A DNA stretch of 23,848 bases from Cellvibrionales bacterium UBA4495 (GCA_002388905.1 DGNJ01000091.1:1-23848), one strand, 5' to 3'; numbered from the stretch's first letter, positions 14,390 through 22,775 are shown. Program-made: numbers and translations. Notes: generated by a model not told the origin, from the sequence alone.

Positions 14390-15679
14390 ATGGTTTGGGA
14401 TTTTAGTACGGAGCCGGAGTTCCAGGAGCAGCTCGACTGGATGGACGAATTTGTAAGGGAAGAGATCGAGCCCCTGGATCTGGTGTTCAAGGGACCCGGG
14501 GATCCATTCGATCCCCAATCGCCCGCGCAGGCGGCCATGGCCCCGCTCAAAAAAATCGTCAAGGAGCGCGGACTCTGGGCCTGCCACCTGGGGCCTGACC
14601 TGGGGGGGCAGGGCTACGGGCAGGTCAAGCTGGCTTTGATGAATGAAATCCTGGGTCGGTCCCGGTTTGCTCCCAGTGTTTTTGGCACTCAGGCCCCGGA
14701 TACCGGCAATGCCGAAATTCTGGCCCGCTTCGGTACCGAAGAACAGAAGCAAAAGTATCTCCAGCCCCTGCTCGATGGCGATATCGCCTCCTGCTTTTCC
14801 ATGACCGAGCCCCAGGCCGGCGCCGATCCCGGCGAGTTTCAGTGTTCGGCCCGACTGGAAGGTGACGAGTGGGTTATCAACGGGGAGAAGTGGTTTTCGT
14901 CGCATGCATCCCTGGCGGAATTTCTGATTGTGATGGTGGTCACCAACCCGGATGTCAATATCCACGAGGGGGCATCCATGCTGCTGGTGGAGAAGGGCAC
15001 CCCGGGCATGGAGATTCTCCGGGATTCGGCAGTGGGTCCCCAGCCCGAGATCGGCACGGGGGTGCACGGGTATATCCGCTTCGACAACTGCCGTGTGCCC
15101 AAGGAGAATATGCTTGGCGGCGAGGGTAAAGGCTTCGAGGTGGCCCAGTCCCGGCTGGGAGGCGGCCGGGTGCACCATGCAATGCGGACAATCTCAGTCC
15201 TCAAGCGCTCCCTGGATATGATGTGCGAACGGGCGCTTTCGAGGCGCACCAAGGGGCAGCAGCTTTCGGATATGCAGATGACCCGGGAGAAAATCGCCGA
15301 TGTGTACACCAAGATCGTCCAATTCCGGCTCCATGTGCTGTACACCGCATGGCTGATGGATCGGGACAAGGGCTACAGCCGGGCCGTGAGGCGCGAGATC
15401 TCGGCGATCAAAGCGGCCATGCCCAAGGTGCTGAACGACGTGGTCTATACGGCACTGCACCTGCATGGCTCCCTGGGGATGTCCAACGAAACGCCGTTGA
15501 TTCACTTCTGGCAGATCGTACCCGAAATGGGGATCGTGGACGGGCCCACCGAGGTCCATAAGCTGGCGGTGGCGAAATCCGTATTGCGGGAGTACAGCCC
15601 ATCCGATGACCTGTTCCCCACCTACCACGTTCCGAAGAAACTGGAAGCGGCCAGAAAAAAACTGGCCAAATATTTGTAA
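14390..15679 (+). CDS. Acyl-CoA dehydrogenase family protein, ACAD10/11-like
   Basis: The 429-residue protein has the three-part ACAD fold. An N-terminal helical domain is followed by a middle strand domain beginning CFSMTEPQAGADP (about 143-155) with WVINGEKWFSS, and a C-terminal helical domain. RLGGGRVHHAMRTI and MCERALSR closely resemble human ACAD11 (RLGPGRIHHCMRT, MCERA). HLHGSLGMSNETPL, then VDGPTEVHKLAVA, replaces the usual YEGT catalytic-Glu segment with Asp-Gly, as in ACAD10/11. Members of this group work with APH-fold kinases; LvaC and ACAD11 act on phosphorylated 4-hydroxyacyl-CoAs. The two kinases at 5821-9569 are candidate partners, although they lie in another transcript. GGAG precedes the ATG. 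It is first gene of an operon downstream of operator site 3. Confidence 0.9.
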   Translation: MVWDFSTEPEFQEQLDWMDEFVREEIEPLDLVFKGPGDPFDPQSPAQAAMAPLKKIVKERGLWACHLGPDLGGQGYGQVKLALMNEILGRSRFAPSVFGTQAPDTGNAEILARFGTEEQKQKYLQPLLDGDIASCFSMTEPQAGADPGEFQCSARLEGDEWVINGEKWFSSHASLAEFLIVMVVTNPDVNIHEGASMLLVEKGTPGMEILRDSAVGPQPEIGTGVHGYIRFDNCRVPKENMLGGEGKGFEVAQSRLGGGRVHHAMRTISVLKRSLDMMCERALSRRTKGQQLSDMQMTREKIADVYTKIVQFRLHVLYTAWLMDRDKGYSRAVRREISAIKAAMPKVLNDVVYTALHLHGSLGMSNETPLIHFWQIVPEMGIVDGPTEVHKLAVAKSVLREYSPSDDLFPTYHVPKKLEAARKKLAKYL

Positions 15680-15723
15680 AAGTATTGTTTGAAGGTATCT
15701 GTAAACAGGCAAGGGGGTAGAAA

Positions 15724-16533
15724 ATGGCGATGCTGCAAGTTGATGGGGCCGGACGCGAAATTTACTACGAGCACTACAGTGGCGACAAAACACCGGTGCT
15801 GTTAATACACGGCTGGGCCATGTCCTGTCGCGTTTGGGACAACGTCACCAGAGTCCTGGTGGAGGCCGGGCATGAGGTCATCGTTTTCGACCAGCGGGGC
15901 TGCGGCAGGAGTGATAAGGATTTCGACGACGCCTCCATCGCCGCGGGCGTCGCCGATGTGGTCAAGCTTGTGGATACCCTGAAAGTCCAGTCCGTGGTGC
16001 TCAACGGCTGGTCCCTGGGCGGTGCCATCGCGGTGGCGGCGGCGGACAGCCTGGGAGAGCGGTGCAAGGGACTGGTGCTCACCTGCGCGGCCACGCCGCG
16101 TTACGAGCAGAGCGCGGATTTCCCCCACGGCGTGCCTGAAGGGGGGGTCGCGGGTACAGTCGATATGTTTAACCAGAACCCCCTTGTATTCCTGCACCAA
16201 CTGGCACAGGGAGTTTGTGCCAAGGACCCGGGCGAGGGCGTAGTGGACTGGATGGCCGGGCTTTTCAAGGAGAGCGGTCCACTGGTGGGTGCCAGCATCG
16301 CGGAGCTGGGGGTTGTTGACCAGCGGGATATCATGAAGTCCCTGTCGATACCGGTGCTCAACATTATCGGTGCCAAGGACGGGGTTGCGGATCCGGAAGT
16401 GGGGCGCTATGCCCAGTCCATACAAAAGCACGGTGAACTGGTTGACTTCGAGGATTGCGGCCATGCTCCCTTTATCGAGGATTTTCCGCGCTATCAGGCC
16501 GAGCTTTCCCGTTTTCTCGACAACATTAACTGA
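15724..16533 (+). CDS. Alpha/beta-hydrolase (possible lactone or ester hydrolase)
   Basis: This 269-residue alpha/beta-hydrolase has oxyanion motif HGWAMSCRVWD (about 29-39), FDQRGCGRSDK, nucleophile elbow GWSLGG (Ser about residue 97), acidic residue near GAKDGVADPEV and catalytic His in DCGHAPFIED. The complete triad indicates an active enzyme. The small cap and RGCGRSDK segment are like those of non-haem chloroperoxidase/esterase-type and lactonase-type hydrolases. It is 44 nt after the acyl-CoA dehydrogenase and only 8 nt before the flavin monooxygenase. That tight coupling suggests it hydrolyses the monooxygenase product, for example a Baeyer-Villiger lactone (inference). Confidence 0.9.
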   Translation: MAMLQVDGAGREIYYEHYSGDKTPVLLIHGWAMSCRVWDNVTRVLVEAGHEVIVFDQRGCGRSDKDFDDASIAAGVADVVKLVDTLKVQSVVLNGWSLGGAIAVAAADSLGERCKGLVLTCAATPRYEQSADFPHGVPEGGVAGTVDMFNQNPLVFLHQLAQGVCAKDPGEGVVDWMAGLFKESGPLVGASIAELGVVDQRDIMKSLSIPVLNIIGAKDGVADPEVGRYAQSIQKHGELVDFEDCGHAPFIEDFPRYQAELSRFLDNIN

Positions 16534-16541
16534 GGTGTCCC

Positions 16542-17534
16542 GTGGCAAAGACCAGATTCGGGTTGTGGTACGACTTTAGAAACCCCGGGCCCGATGCCCC
16601 GCCCTTCGAGGCACTCTATGGCGATATCCTGGACCAGATCGTTGAAGCTGAAAACATCGGCTTCGACTCGGTCTGGATGACGGAACACCATTTTGTGGAG
16701 GATGGCTACACACCTTCGCCGCTGGTGCTGGCCGCTGCCATCGGCGCCAGGACCCGGCGCATGCATATCGGTACCAATCTGATGGTGCTGCCCATTCATA
16801 ACCCGATTCGGGTGGCGGAAGATGCGGCAACACTGGCGATTCTCACCAATGGCCGGTTTGATCTCGGCGTATCCATCGGCTACCGGGAGGAAGAATTCGA
16901 GGCTTTCGACCGCAATATCAAGCACCGTCCCAGCTTGATGGAGGAAGCCGTCGAGGTGATCCGCCGGGCCTGGACCGGCGAGCCCATCAACTTCGAAGGG
17001 AAACGATTCAGTTATGGCCCCATCGCGGTTTCCCCGGTACCCGCCAGCCCCCCCCGTATTCTGATCGGGGGCATGGGCCCGCCGGCCATTGACCGGGTTG
17101 CCCGTATCGGCGATGGCTTCCTGTCCACGGCGGGCATAGGCCACGACCTGTACATCGAGGCTCTGGAGAAAAATGGCAGGGACCCCGACGCCGGGGCGAT
17201 CATTGCCGGTAATTGGGCCATTATCGCCGACGACCCGGAAGCCGAGATGCACAAGCTGGCTCCCTACATACTCCACCAGACCAATTGCTATATCCGATGG
17301 GGCGTATTCGGTCCCGATGCCCAGGAGTTCACCAGTGTCGAAGACGCCGTTGCCAATGGCTTTTATGAACTCTGGGACGCGGACAAGGCCGTAGAGGAAA
17401 TTTCAGGACTTCTCTCGGCTTATCCCCAGATCGAGGATGTGCATTTCTGGGCCCAGTTTCCCGGTGAGCCGGTCACATCCGGCACCCGACGAATGAGGTA
17501 TATCGCAGAAAAGGTTTTGCCCCGGCTGCGATAG
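16542..17534 (+). CDS. LLM-class (luciferase-like) flavin-dependent monooxygenase
   Basis: The 330-residue protein starts at a GTG with GAGG 9 nt upstream. It has the bacterial luciferase-like TIM-barrel pattern: FGLWYDFRNPG at the N-terminus, GFDSVWMTEHHFVEDGY (about 40-56), ARTRRMHIGTNLMVLPIHNPIRVAEDAATL (about 71-100) and GRFDLGVSIGYREEEFEAF. IGGMGPPAIDRVARIGDGF lies in the second half. The TEHHF motif is typical of FMN-type enzymes. Such proteins need reduced flavin from a separate reductase, and none is visible here. Diketocamphane and other type II Baeyer-Villiger monooxygenases belong to this superfamily. With a P450cam-like enzyme next door, a ring-expanding oxygenation of a cyclic ketone is a plausible but unproven role. 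Confidence 0.88.
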   Translation: MAKTRFGLWYDFRNPGPDAPPFEALYGDILDQIVEAENIGFDSVWMTEHHFVEDGYTPSPLVLAAAIGARTRRMHIGTNLMVLPIHNPIRVAEDAATLAILTNGRFDLGVSIGYREEEFEAFDRNIKHRPSLMEEAVEVIRRAWTGEPINFEGKRFSYGPIAVSPVPASPPRILIGGMGPPAIDRVARIGDGFLSTAGIGHDLYIEALEKNGRDPDAGAIIAGNWAIIADDPEAEMHKLAPYILHQTNCYIRWGVFGPDAQEFTSVEDAVANGFYELWDADKAVEEISGLLSAYPQIEDVHFWAQFPGEPVTSGTRRMRYIAEKVLPRLR

Positions 17535-17653
17535 AAGTAAGGACTGCGATAAAGGTGAGATCGTAAGGCTGAAATGCCTGTGCTCCAAGTTGCAGCCTGC
17601 GATTGAGTTTGTGCAGAAATAAAATCCAATAATGATCATGCGTGGAGATTTTT

Positions 17654-18889
17654 ATGGCTGCTGCCGGTCTCAATGCCAAAGTCGAGGTTCCGGATCATAT
17701 ACCACCCGAACGCGTCATTGACTTTGATATGTTCAATCCGCCCGGATTGGCGGAGGAGGGACTGCACGGTGCATGGAAGCGGCTCCAGAGCGAAGACACC
17801 CCCGACCTGGTCTGGACGCCCTATAACGGCGGCCACTGGATTGCGGTGCGCGGCAGCCTGGTTCGCGAAGGGTACTCCGACCCCACTCGCTTCTCGAGCC
17901 AGTGTATCTGGATTCCCAGGGAGGCCGGGCTCGACTATGAATTTATCCCCATCATCATGGATCCGCCGGAACACACACCGTGGCGACAAATATTGAATAA
18001 GGTGCTCGGGCTCAAGCACATCTCGGCATTTGATGATCTTATTGAGCAACAGGCGGTTGAACTGATTGATAATATCAAAGACCGCGGGCATTGCGATTTT
18101 GCCAGGGATTACGCCGAAATATTTCCTGTCAGAATTTTTATGATTCTCCTCGGTTTGCCTTTGGAAGACGGACCTTACCTCAAGTCGATAGTCGATCATA
18201 TCACCCGGCCGGATGGCACCGTCTCCATGCGGGACGCGAGCAACATGCTTTTTGAGTACCTGGACCCGGTTATCGACGACCGCTGGGCCAACCCGGGGGA
18301 AGACTTTATCAGCGTCCTGATTAACAGCGAAGTTGAGGGGCGCAAAATCACTAAACCGGAGGCGCAGCGGCTGATAGGTCTCATTCTTATCGGTGGCCTG
18401 GATACGGTAATCAATTTCCTCGGCTTTGTAATGATGTTTCTCGCCGAAAACCCTGAATACCGCAGGGAGCTTGCGAACAATCCACAGAGGATACGGACGG
18501 TAGTGGAGGAACTTGGCCGGCGGTTCCCCATTGTAGCCATCGCTCGCACGGTCAAAAAAGATATCGAACTCGACGGAGTCACCCTCCGCCAGGGGGAGAT
18601 GATACTTTTGCCCACCATGCTGGATACTCTCGATGACAGGGAATATGAGTGCCCGATGAAAGTGGATTTTGATCGCAGGCGAAAACCCAATTCCTTTTTC
18701 GGCGGCGGTCCCCACGTTTGTGCAGGCATGCATCTCGCGCGAAAGGAGATCATCGTCACCCTTCAGGAGTGGTTGAAACGGATTCCGGAATTTGAACTGT
18801 CGGATGACGTTGCTCCCCGATATCAGTCCAGCATTGTGTCCACCATCAAGGGGGTAAGGCTGGCCTGGGCTGTCGAGTCGGTGCGCTAG
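17654..18889 (+). CDS. Cytochrome P450, CYP101 (P450cam)-like
   Basis: This 411-residue class I bacterial P450 aligns with camphor hydroxylase almost without gaps, offset by one residue. PDLVWTPYNGGHWIAVRG, PREAGLDYEFIP and IMDPPEHTPWR match P450cam segments. Tyr95 corresponds to the camphor-bonding Tyr96, and Arg111 to Arg112 of the putidaredoxin contact. The I-helix acid-alcohol pair is Asp250-Thr251 (GGLDT), ExxR is Glu286-Arg289, and the haem Cys is 356 (FGGGPHVCAGMHLAR). Pocket changes include Val247 to Ile, Thr101 to Ile, Phe87 to Trp and Asp297 to Ile, so the substrate probably differs from camphor. No ferredoxin or ferredoxin reductase lies in the window. ATG at 17654 with GGAG upstream is chosen over a GTG four codons earlier. 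Confidence 0.93.
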   Translation: MAAAGLNAKVEVPDHIPPERVIDFDMFNPPGLAEEGLHGAWKRLQSEDTPDLVWTPYNGGHWIAVRGSLVREGYSDPTRFSSQCIWIPREAGLDYEFIPIIMDPPEHTPWRQILNKVLGLKHISAFDDLIEQQAVELIDNIKDRGHCDFARDYAEIFPVRIFMILLGLPLEDGPYLKSIVDHITRPDGTVSMRDASNMLFEYLDPVIDDRWANPGEDFISVLINSEVEGRKITKPEAQRLIGLILIGGLDTVINFLGFVMMFLAENPEYRRELANNPQRIRTVVEELGRRFPIVAIARTVKKDIELDGVTLRQGEMILLPTMLDTLDDREYECPMKVDFDRRRKPNSFFGGGPHVCAGMHLARKEIIVTLQEWLKRIPEFELSDDVAPRYQSSIVSTIKGVRLAWAVESVR

Positions 18890-18963
18890 GCCAGTTACCC
18901 GGTGCCTTCCAGCTTTTCAGGGATATGACGAGGAGCAATGACTTTTGAATCAGGAGCAAAAAA

Positions 18964-19080
18964 ATGATAATCTTACTTGCTAAACGGAAGCAAGTAACGT
19001 GTTCGGGGAAGTTCACGGGTGACCCTGATGAATGCTCCGGGTTTTTAAGTGGCGTCCACTTGGAAGACGGTTCGCTCTGA
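18964..19080 (+). CDS. Possible 38-residue small ORF or leader peptide
   Basis: An ATG at 18964 follows AGGAG (18952-18956) at good spacing and reads 38 codons to TGA. The peptide begins MIILLAKRKQVTCSG and has no recognisable domain. It contains operator site 4 inside its coding region, so translation would need a promoter upstream of the operator. A chance ORF is at least as likely. Confidence 0.2.
   Translation: MIILLAKRKQVTCSGKFTGDPDECSGFLSGVHLEDGSL
18975..18995. promoter_or_regulatory. Regulon operator site 4 (ACTTGC-N9-GCAAGT)
   Basis: This is the most symmetrical copy. TTACTTGC and GCAAGTAA are perfect 8-bp arms (18973-18997) around the 9-nt spacer TAAACGGAA. It lies between the P450 and racemase genes, 254 bp before the racemase start. 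Confidence 0.78.
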
Positions 19081-19249
19081 TTGCTGCGATGAGTTCAGTG
19101 CCCTGGAGCCCGACTCTGCTGAAATGCAATGAATCGAAAATCGCCGCTGATCAGCGGCCGATGGAAACTGGGCGGGCCATGTTGGTTGACCAATGGGCTA
19201 CCTTATCTCGCGGCAGGTTTTTACGCAGAAACAATTTAGGAAGATAAAA

Positions 19250-20341
19250 ATGGGTCCATTAGACGGGATTAGAGTGATTGAATTGTCCGGCATCGGACCA
19301 GGGCCTTTCGCCGGAATGCTGCTGGCGGATATGGGTGCGGAGGTCATTACCGTAGATCGGGCTGGCAGCCCTGGAGGCAACCGCGAACACGACTGCCACG
19401 CGCGAGGCAAGAAATCGATAATACTGGATTTGAAAAGTGCAGAAGGCGTGCGGACGCTGCTGGGTCTGGTTGAAAAGGCGGATGTGCTGATCGAAGGATT
19501 CAGGCCGGGCGTCGTCGAGCGATTGGGGATCGGCCCCGAGGAATGTATGGCCATTAATCCCAGGCTGATCTACGGCAGGATTACAGGCTGGGGGCAAACC
19601 GGGCCCCTGGCCAAAGCAGCGGGTCATGACATTAATTATATTGCCCTGACCGGGGCCCTCTATGCCAATGGGCGGGCGGGCGAAAAACCGGTACCGCCAC
19701 TGAATCTCGTGGGCGACTTCGGCGGGGGCAGTATGTTTCTGGTCACCGGTGTATTGGCTGCTTTGCTTGAGGCACAGAAGTCCGGTAAAGGGCAGGTGGT
19801 GGATGCGGCAATCACCGATGGATCGGCAGTGCTAATGGGGTTGTTCAATACACTTCATGCGGAGGGTCTCTGGTCCACGGAAAGGGGCACCAATACCATT
19901 GACTCGGGGTCACACTTTTACGATGTCTACGAGACCAGTGATGGACAGTATATTGCCCTGGGTTCCATCGAACCGAAGTTTTACGAACTATTGATGGAAA
20001 AGGCCGGGCTTGACCGTGACCTGTTCAGGGATCAGATGAACAGGGAAAAGTGGCCTGATCTCAAAAAAGCGCTAAGTGATGTGGTCAGGTCGAAAAGTCA
20101 GCGGGAATGGTGCGCGTTGATGGAGGGTACGGATGTCTGCTTTGCGCCTGTATTGAGTTTCGAACAGGCTCCGCTGCATCCGCACAACCAGGCGAGAAAT
20201 ACCTATATGGAGCTCGGCGGTACAACCCAGCCCGCTCCCGCCCCCCGTTTCAGTCGAACACCCTCTTCCGTGCGGTTTCCGGGCAGGGAACTTGGCTCGG
20301 ACACTGCGACAGTCCTGAAGGAGTGGGGACTCGATCGCTAG
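19250..20341 (+). CDS. Alpha-methylacyl-CoA racemase (CaiB/BaiF CoA-transferase family III; Mcr/AMACR-like)
   Basis: The 363-residue protein closely follows Mycobacterium tuberculosis MCR from end to end: IRVIELSGIGPGPFAGM, IEGFRPGVVERLGIGPEEC, GRITGWGQTGP, GHDINYIALTG, PPLNLVGDFGGGSMF, GKGQVVDAAITDGS and SIEPKFY. The catalytic residues His126, Asp156 and Glu241 of MCR fall at the same numbers here. It should interconvert (2R)- and (2S)-2-methylacyl-CoA, allowing stereospecific beta-oxidation of methyl-branched chains such as isoprenoid or sterol side chains. AGGA precedes the ATG at 19250; an upstream in-frame start at 19193 is not family-like. Its presence under the shared operator indicates that the substrate yields a 2-methyl-branched acyl-CoA. 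Racemase is preferred over plain CoA transferase because of the His/Asp/Glu set. Confidence 0.92.
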   Translation: MGPLDGIRVIELSGIGPGPFAGMLLADMGAEVITVDRAGSPGGNREHDCHARGKKSIILDLKSAEGVRTLLGLVEKADVLIEGFRPGVVERLGIGPEECMAINPRLIYGRITGWGQTGPLAKAAGHDINYIALTGALYANGRAGEKPVPPLNLVGDFGGGSMFLVTGVLAALLEAQKSGKGQVVDAAITDGSAVLMGLFNTLHAEGLWSTERGTNTIDSGSHFYDVYETSDGQYIALGSIEPKFYELLMEKAGLDRDLFRDQMNREKWPDLKKALSDVVRSKSQREWCALMEGTDVCFAPVLSFEQAPLHPHNQARNTYMELGGTTQPAPAPRFSRTPSSVRFPGRELGSDTATVLKEWGLDR

Positions 20342-20660
20342 ACAGACAAACGGCAAACCACAGCTTCCCGGGTTGACAGAATTAACCAAAGAGCGTTTGG
20401 GAAATAAACACAGGCTTTTCCTGGACGTGGTCCTGGACTGGCTGTTCACTAAAGCGCTTTTGTCCAGGACAGAAACTTTCCGGTCTTCCTTTGCCTGGCG
20501 CCTTTCCAGGGTGAGCGGTCGATGAGTTGTGCCCGCTTCTTCGGCTATCCCGGCAGTTTCCCTCCAAGCGTGAATGGCAGCTTCCGGCATGCTTTTAGCG
20601 GATTGAGAAACAGGGTTCCGGCCCGGGACGACGTATCGGCGCATCCATGCGCCGACGCGA
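20342..20660. other. 319-bp region between convergent racemase and PQQ dehydrogenase genes
   Basis: No gene is supported. TCCTGGAC occurs twice directly (20419-20426 and 20431-20438) and once inverted as GTCCAGGA (20462-20469), which could form a stem. A perfect hairpin sits at the right end next to the dehydrogenase stop. Reading frames across it give low-quality translations. Confidence 0.5.
20636..20655 (-). terminator. Hairpin after the PQQ dehydrogenase gene
   Basis: TCGGCGCAT and ATGCGCCGA form perfect 9-bp arms, five nt beyond the stop codon of the minus-strand dehydrogenase gene. It lacks a T tract, so it may be a factor-dependent terminator or a 3' end stabiliser. Confidence 0.5.
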
Positions 20661-22775
20661 TTATCGGTCGGGTAACTCGAAAACGTAAAGCGCCTCGCCG
20701 CCCGTCGGCTGGTAAATGTCGGGGCTGACCACCGCCGTCATTGCACGAAAAACACCGATACCCGTAGGAACGGCGATGTACTGCTTTCCCTTTGCCGAAT
20801 AGGTGATCGGGTAGCCATGCAGTGGCGCGCCCAACCGGGTTTGCCAGAGCTGTTCACCCGTTTCGACATCGAAAGCCTTGAAGTACCGGTCCAGGTCGCC
20901 GATAAAGACCAGCCCGCCCGCTGTTGTCAACGCGCCGGTCAGGAACATTGCCGGCTGTTCATGGGACCAGATTTCTTCCAGGCTCTCGATATCAAATGCG
21001 GCCAGGCGGCCCAGGTTGCCGTCCGCACCGGGCATTGCGTAGGTGCGCGATTCCCCTGCATAGCCGCCTGAACCGACTTCAAGGTCTACTTTTCTGCCCA
21101 CCATGTCCGAGCACAACTGATGGAGGGGAATGATCAAGGCGCTATTTTCCGGACTATAGGCGCTTGCCTGCCAGTTGTGGCCACCATAGATACCGGGGCA
21201 GGCTTCTATCCTATCGCCGATACCGGCGTTCATGATGTCGTCGCGATACCGGACGTGCCCTTCGACCTTGTCGACCTCGGCGTAAATCGTCTGCGCCTGT
21301 GTTTGCTTGAGACTGACAAAGTCACCGGTTTGGCGATCAAGCTTCCAGAGGATGCCGTCCTTGCCAATCGTGTAAAGGAGCCGATCGTCCTGGTTGTCGA
21401 TCAGTATTCGCTCGAAACCGACTTCCATGTCGATCGTTTCGCCCGGCACATGCTGGAAATACCAGACAATTTCCCCGGTATCCGGTTTTAACGCCAGCGT
21501 GGAGTTGGTATACAGCGCCCGTTCAGCGGGGGTCATGCCCCGGCTGGCCGCAACCCAGGGTTTCGCCTGTGAAGTGCCGATATAAAAGAGGTTGAGCTCA
21601 GGATCATAGGATCCGGCGATCCAGGCATCGCTACCGGCACGCAATTCAGCCGGCAGATCGCCCCAGGTGTCGCCTCCCGGGGTTCCCGGCAGGGCGATGG
21701 TGGAGGTACGCCAAAGCTCTTCGCCGGTGTCGGGATCGTGTCCGGTAATAAAACAGCCTCCCTCCTTGTACCATTCACAGCCGTTGATTCCGCTCAGGAC
21801 CACGCCACCACCGATAATGGGGCCCGCTGAATGCGTGTAGCCCTTTTTATAATCCGCCTTTTGGGTGCGCCAGACTTGCTTGCCCGTGCGTGCATCGATG
21901 GCAATAATTGCCGCGTCGTAGGTGGACATAAATAACTTGTCGCCGTAGATCGCGATGTTCCGGGTAGGTCCGCCCAGGGCTTTTGCCGCCTCCGGAAAAT
22001 CATAACTGAACTCCCAAATCAGGTCGCCCGTGGCCGCGTCCAGTGCCTGTATTACATTTCCGGGATGGGTCAAATACATAATACCGTCATGGACCAGCGG
22101 TGTTCCCTGGTTACTGCCGCCTTTCATGGTCACCACCCAGGCCAGCTTCAGGTCGTCGACGTTTTCCCGGTCTATTTCGTCCAGCGGGCTGAACCCCTGG
22201 CTGTCCAGGGTGCGTCGCCAGCTAAGCCAGTCCCCGGCGGGGGGAGACCTCAACTGTGCATCGGTAACAGGGCGGAAATTTTCTACCTTGCGATTCTGGA
22301 ACCCTCCCCGGGTTCGGGCTGCTTCGTCGATAGTGTCAGCAGCGGCCCAGGTTTCCCAGGTTTCCTCGTCCGTATCCTTGTCGATGGCCTTGAGTTGTTC
22401 AGCAGTTGTCACTAAAGGTGTTTCTGGCCTGGCTTCCTTCCGGTTTTCTTCGATCAGGTAAGCGACGATGGCTGCGTGTTCCCTGTTGTCCAGTTTGCCG
22501 GCTGACCCGGGGGGCATGCTCACGCGGGTGTATGCGAGCAGTTCCATACTTTCCTTTGGCCCCCAATGCTCGAGAAACGCGCTGCCTTTGAGTGCATTCC
22601 CATGGGCAGAGCCTCTCAGGGACAGGGAGTGACAGGCAGCGCAGTGCTCGGCGTAGAGGGCCTTGCCCTGTTCGACCAGTTCATGCTGGTTATCCTCCGC
22701 CCACGCGGTTGCTCCGATTGTGCTTGTTATCACCAGCAGACTTATTATTCCGGCAATATTGGCTTTTATCGACAT
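20661..22775 (-). CDS. PQQ-dependent alcohol dehydrogenase with N-terminal cytochrome c domain
   Basis: This 704-residue periplasmic protein has a signal peptide ending GATAWA. A cytochrome c domain carries CAACH at residues 45-49 and a likely axial Met in RVSMPPG (about 87). The PQQ beta-propeller runs from about residue 180, with repeated blade motifs such as [32 protein letters not shown] and [11 protein letters not shown]. Haem is at the N-terminus, unlike the C-terminal haem of classical quinohaemoprotein alcohol dehydrogenases. By eye, GETIDME aligns with the HDEWDYA catalytic segment of methanol dehydrogenase, giving catalytic Asp449 and Glu451 at the Ala/Asp position that separates calcium from lanthanide enzymes. 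It probably oxidises an alcohol substrate and passes electrons to a cytochrome. Operator site 5 lies 65-85 bp upstream. Confidence 0.92.
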   Translation of the reverse strand: MSIKANIAGIISLLVITSTIGATAWAEDNQHELVEQGKALYAEHCAACHSLSLRGSAHGNALKGSAFLEHWGPKESMELLAYTRVSMPPGSAGKLDNREHAAIVAYLIEENRKEARPETPLVTTAEQLKAIDKDTDEETWETWAAADTIDEAARTRGGFQNRKVENFRPVTDAQLRSPPAGDWLSWRRTLDSQGFSPLDEIDRENVDDLKLAWVVTMKGGSNQGTPLVHDGIMYLTHPGNVIQALDAATGDLIWEFSYDFPEAAKALGGPTRNIAIYGDKLFMSTYDAAIIAIDARTGKQVWRTQKADYKKGYTHSAGPIIGGGVVLSGINGCEWYKEGGCFITGHDPDTGEELWRTSTIALPGTPGGDTWGDLPAELRAGSDAWIAGSYDPELNLFYIGTSQAKPWVAASRGMTPAERALYTNSTLALKPDTGEIVWYFQHVPGETIDMEVGFERILIDNQDDRLLYTIGKDGILWKLDRQTGDFVSLKQTQAQTIYAEVDKVEGHVRYRDDIMNAGIGDRIEACPGIYGGHNWQASAYSPENSALIIPLHQLCSDMVGRKVDLEVGSGGYAGESRTYAMPGADGNLGRLAAFDIESLEEIWSHEQPAMFLTGALTTAGGLVFIGDLDRYFKAFDVETGEQLWQTRLGAPLHGYPITYSAKGKQYIAVPTGIGVFRAMTAVVSPDIYQPTGGEALYVFELPDR

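Larger units (their letters stand above)
18890..19249. other. 360-bp intergenic region upstream of the racemase
   Basis: The region holds operator site 4 at 18975-18995 and a possible small ORF overlapping it. A short stem AAGTGG/CCACTT lies at 19047-19061. The remainder has no recognisable gene. The long leader between the operator and the racemase start (254 bp) is unexplained. Confidence 0.5.

Noticed and set aside
14093..15178. 361-codon open frame on minus
   Set aside because: It is antisense to the acyl-CoA dehydrogenase, whose motifs are unambiguous.
17636..18733. 365-codon open frame on minus
   Set aside because: It is antisense to the P450 gene, which aligns along its full length with P450cam.
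20072..20644. 190-codon open frame on minus between racemase and PQQ dehydrogenase
   Set aside because: Half of it is antisense to the racemase, and the rest covers non-coding DNA with a low-quality translation.
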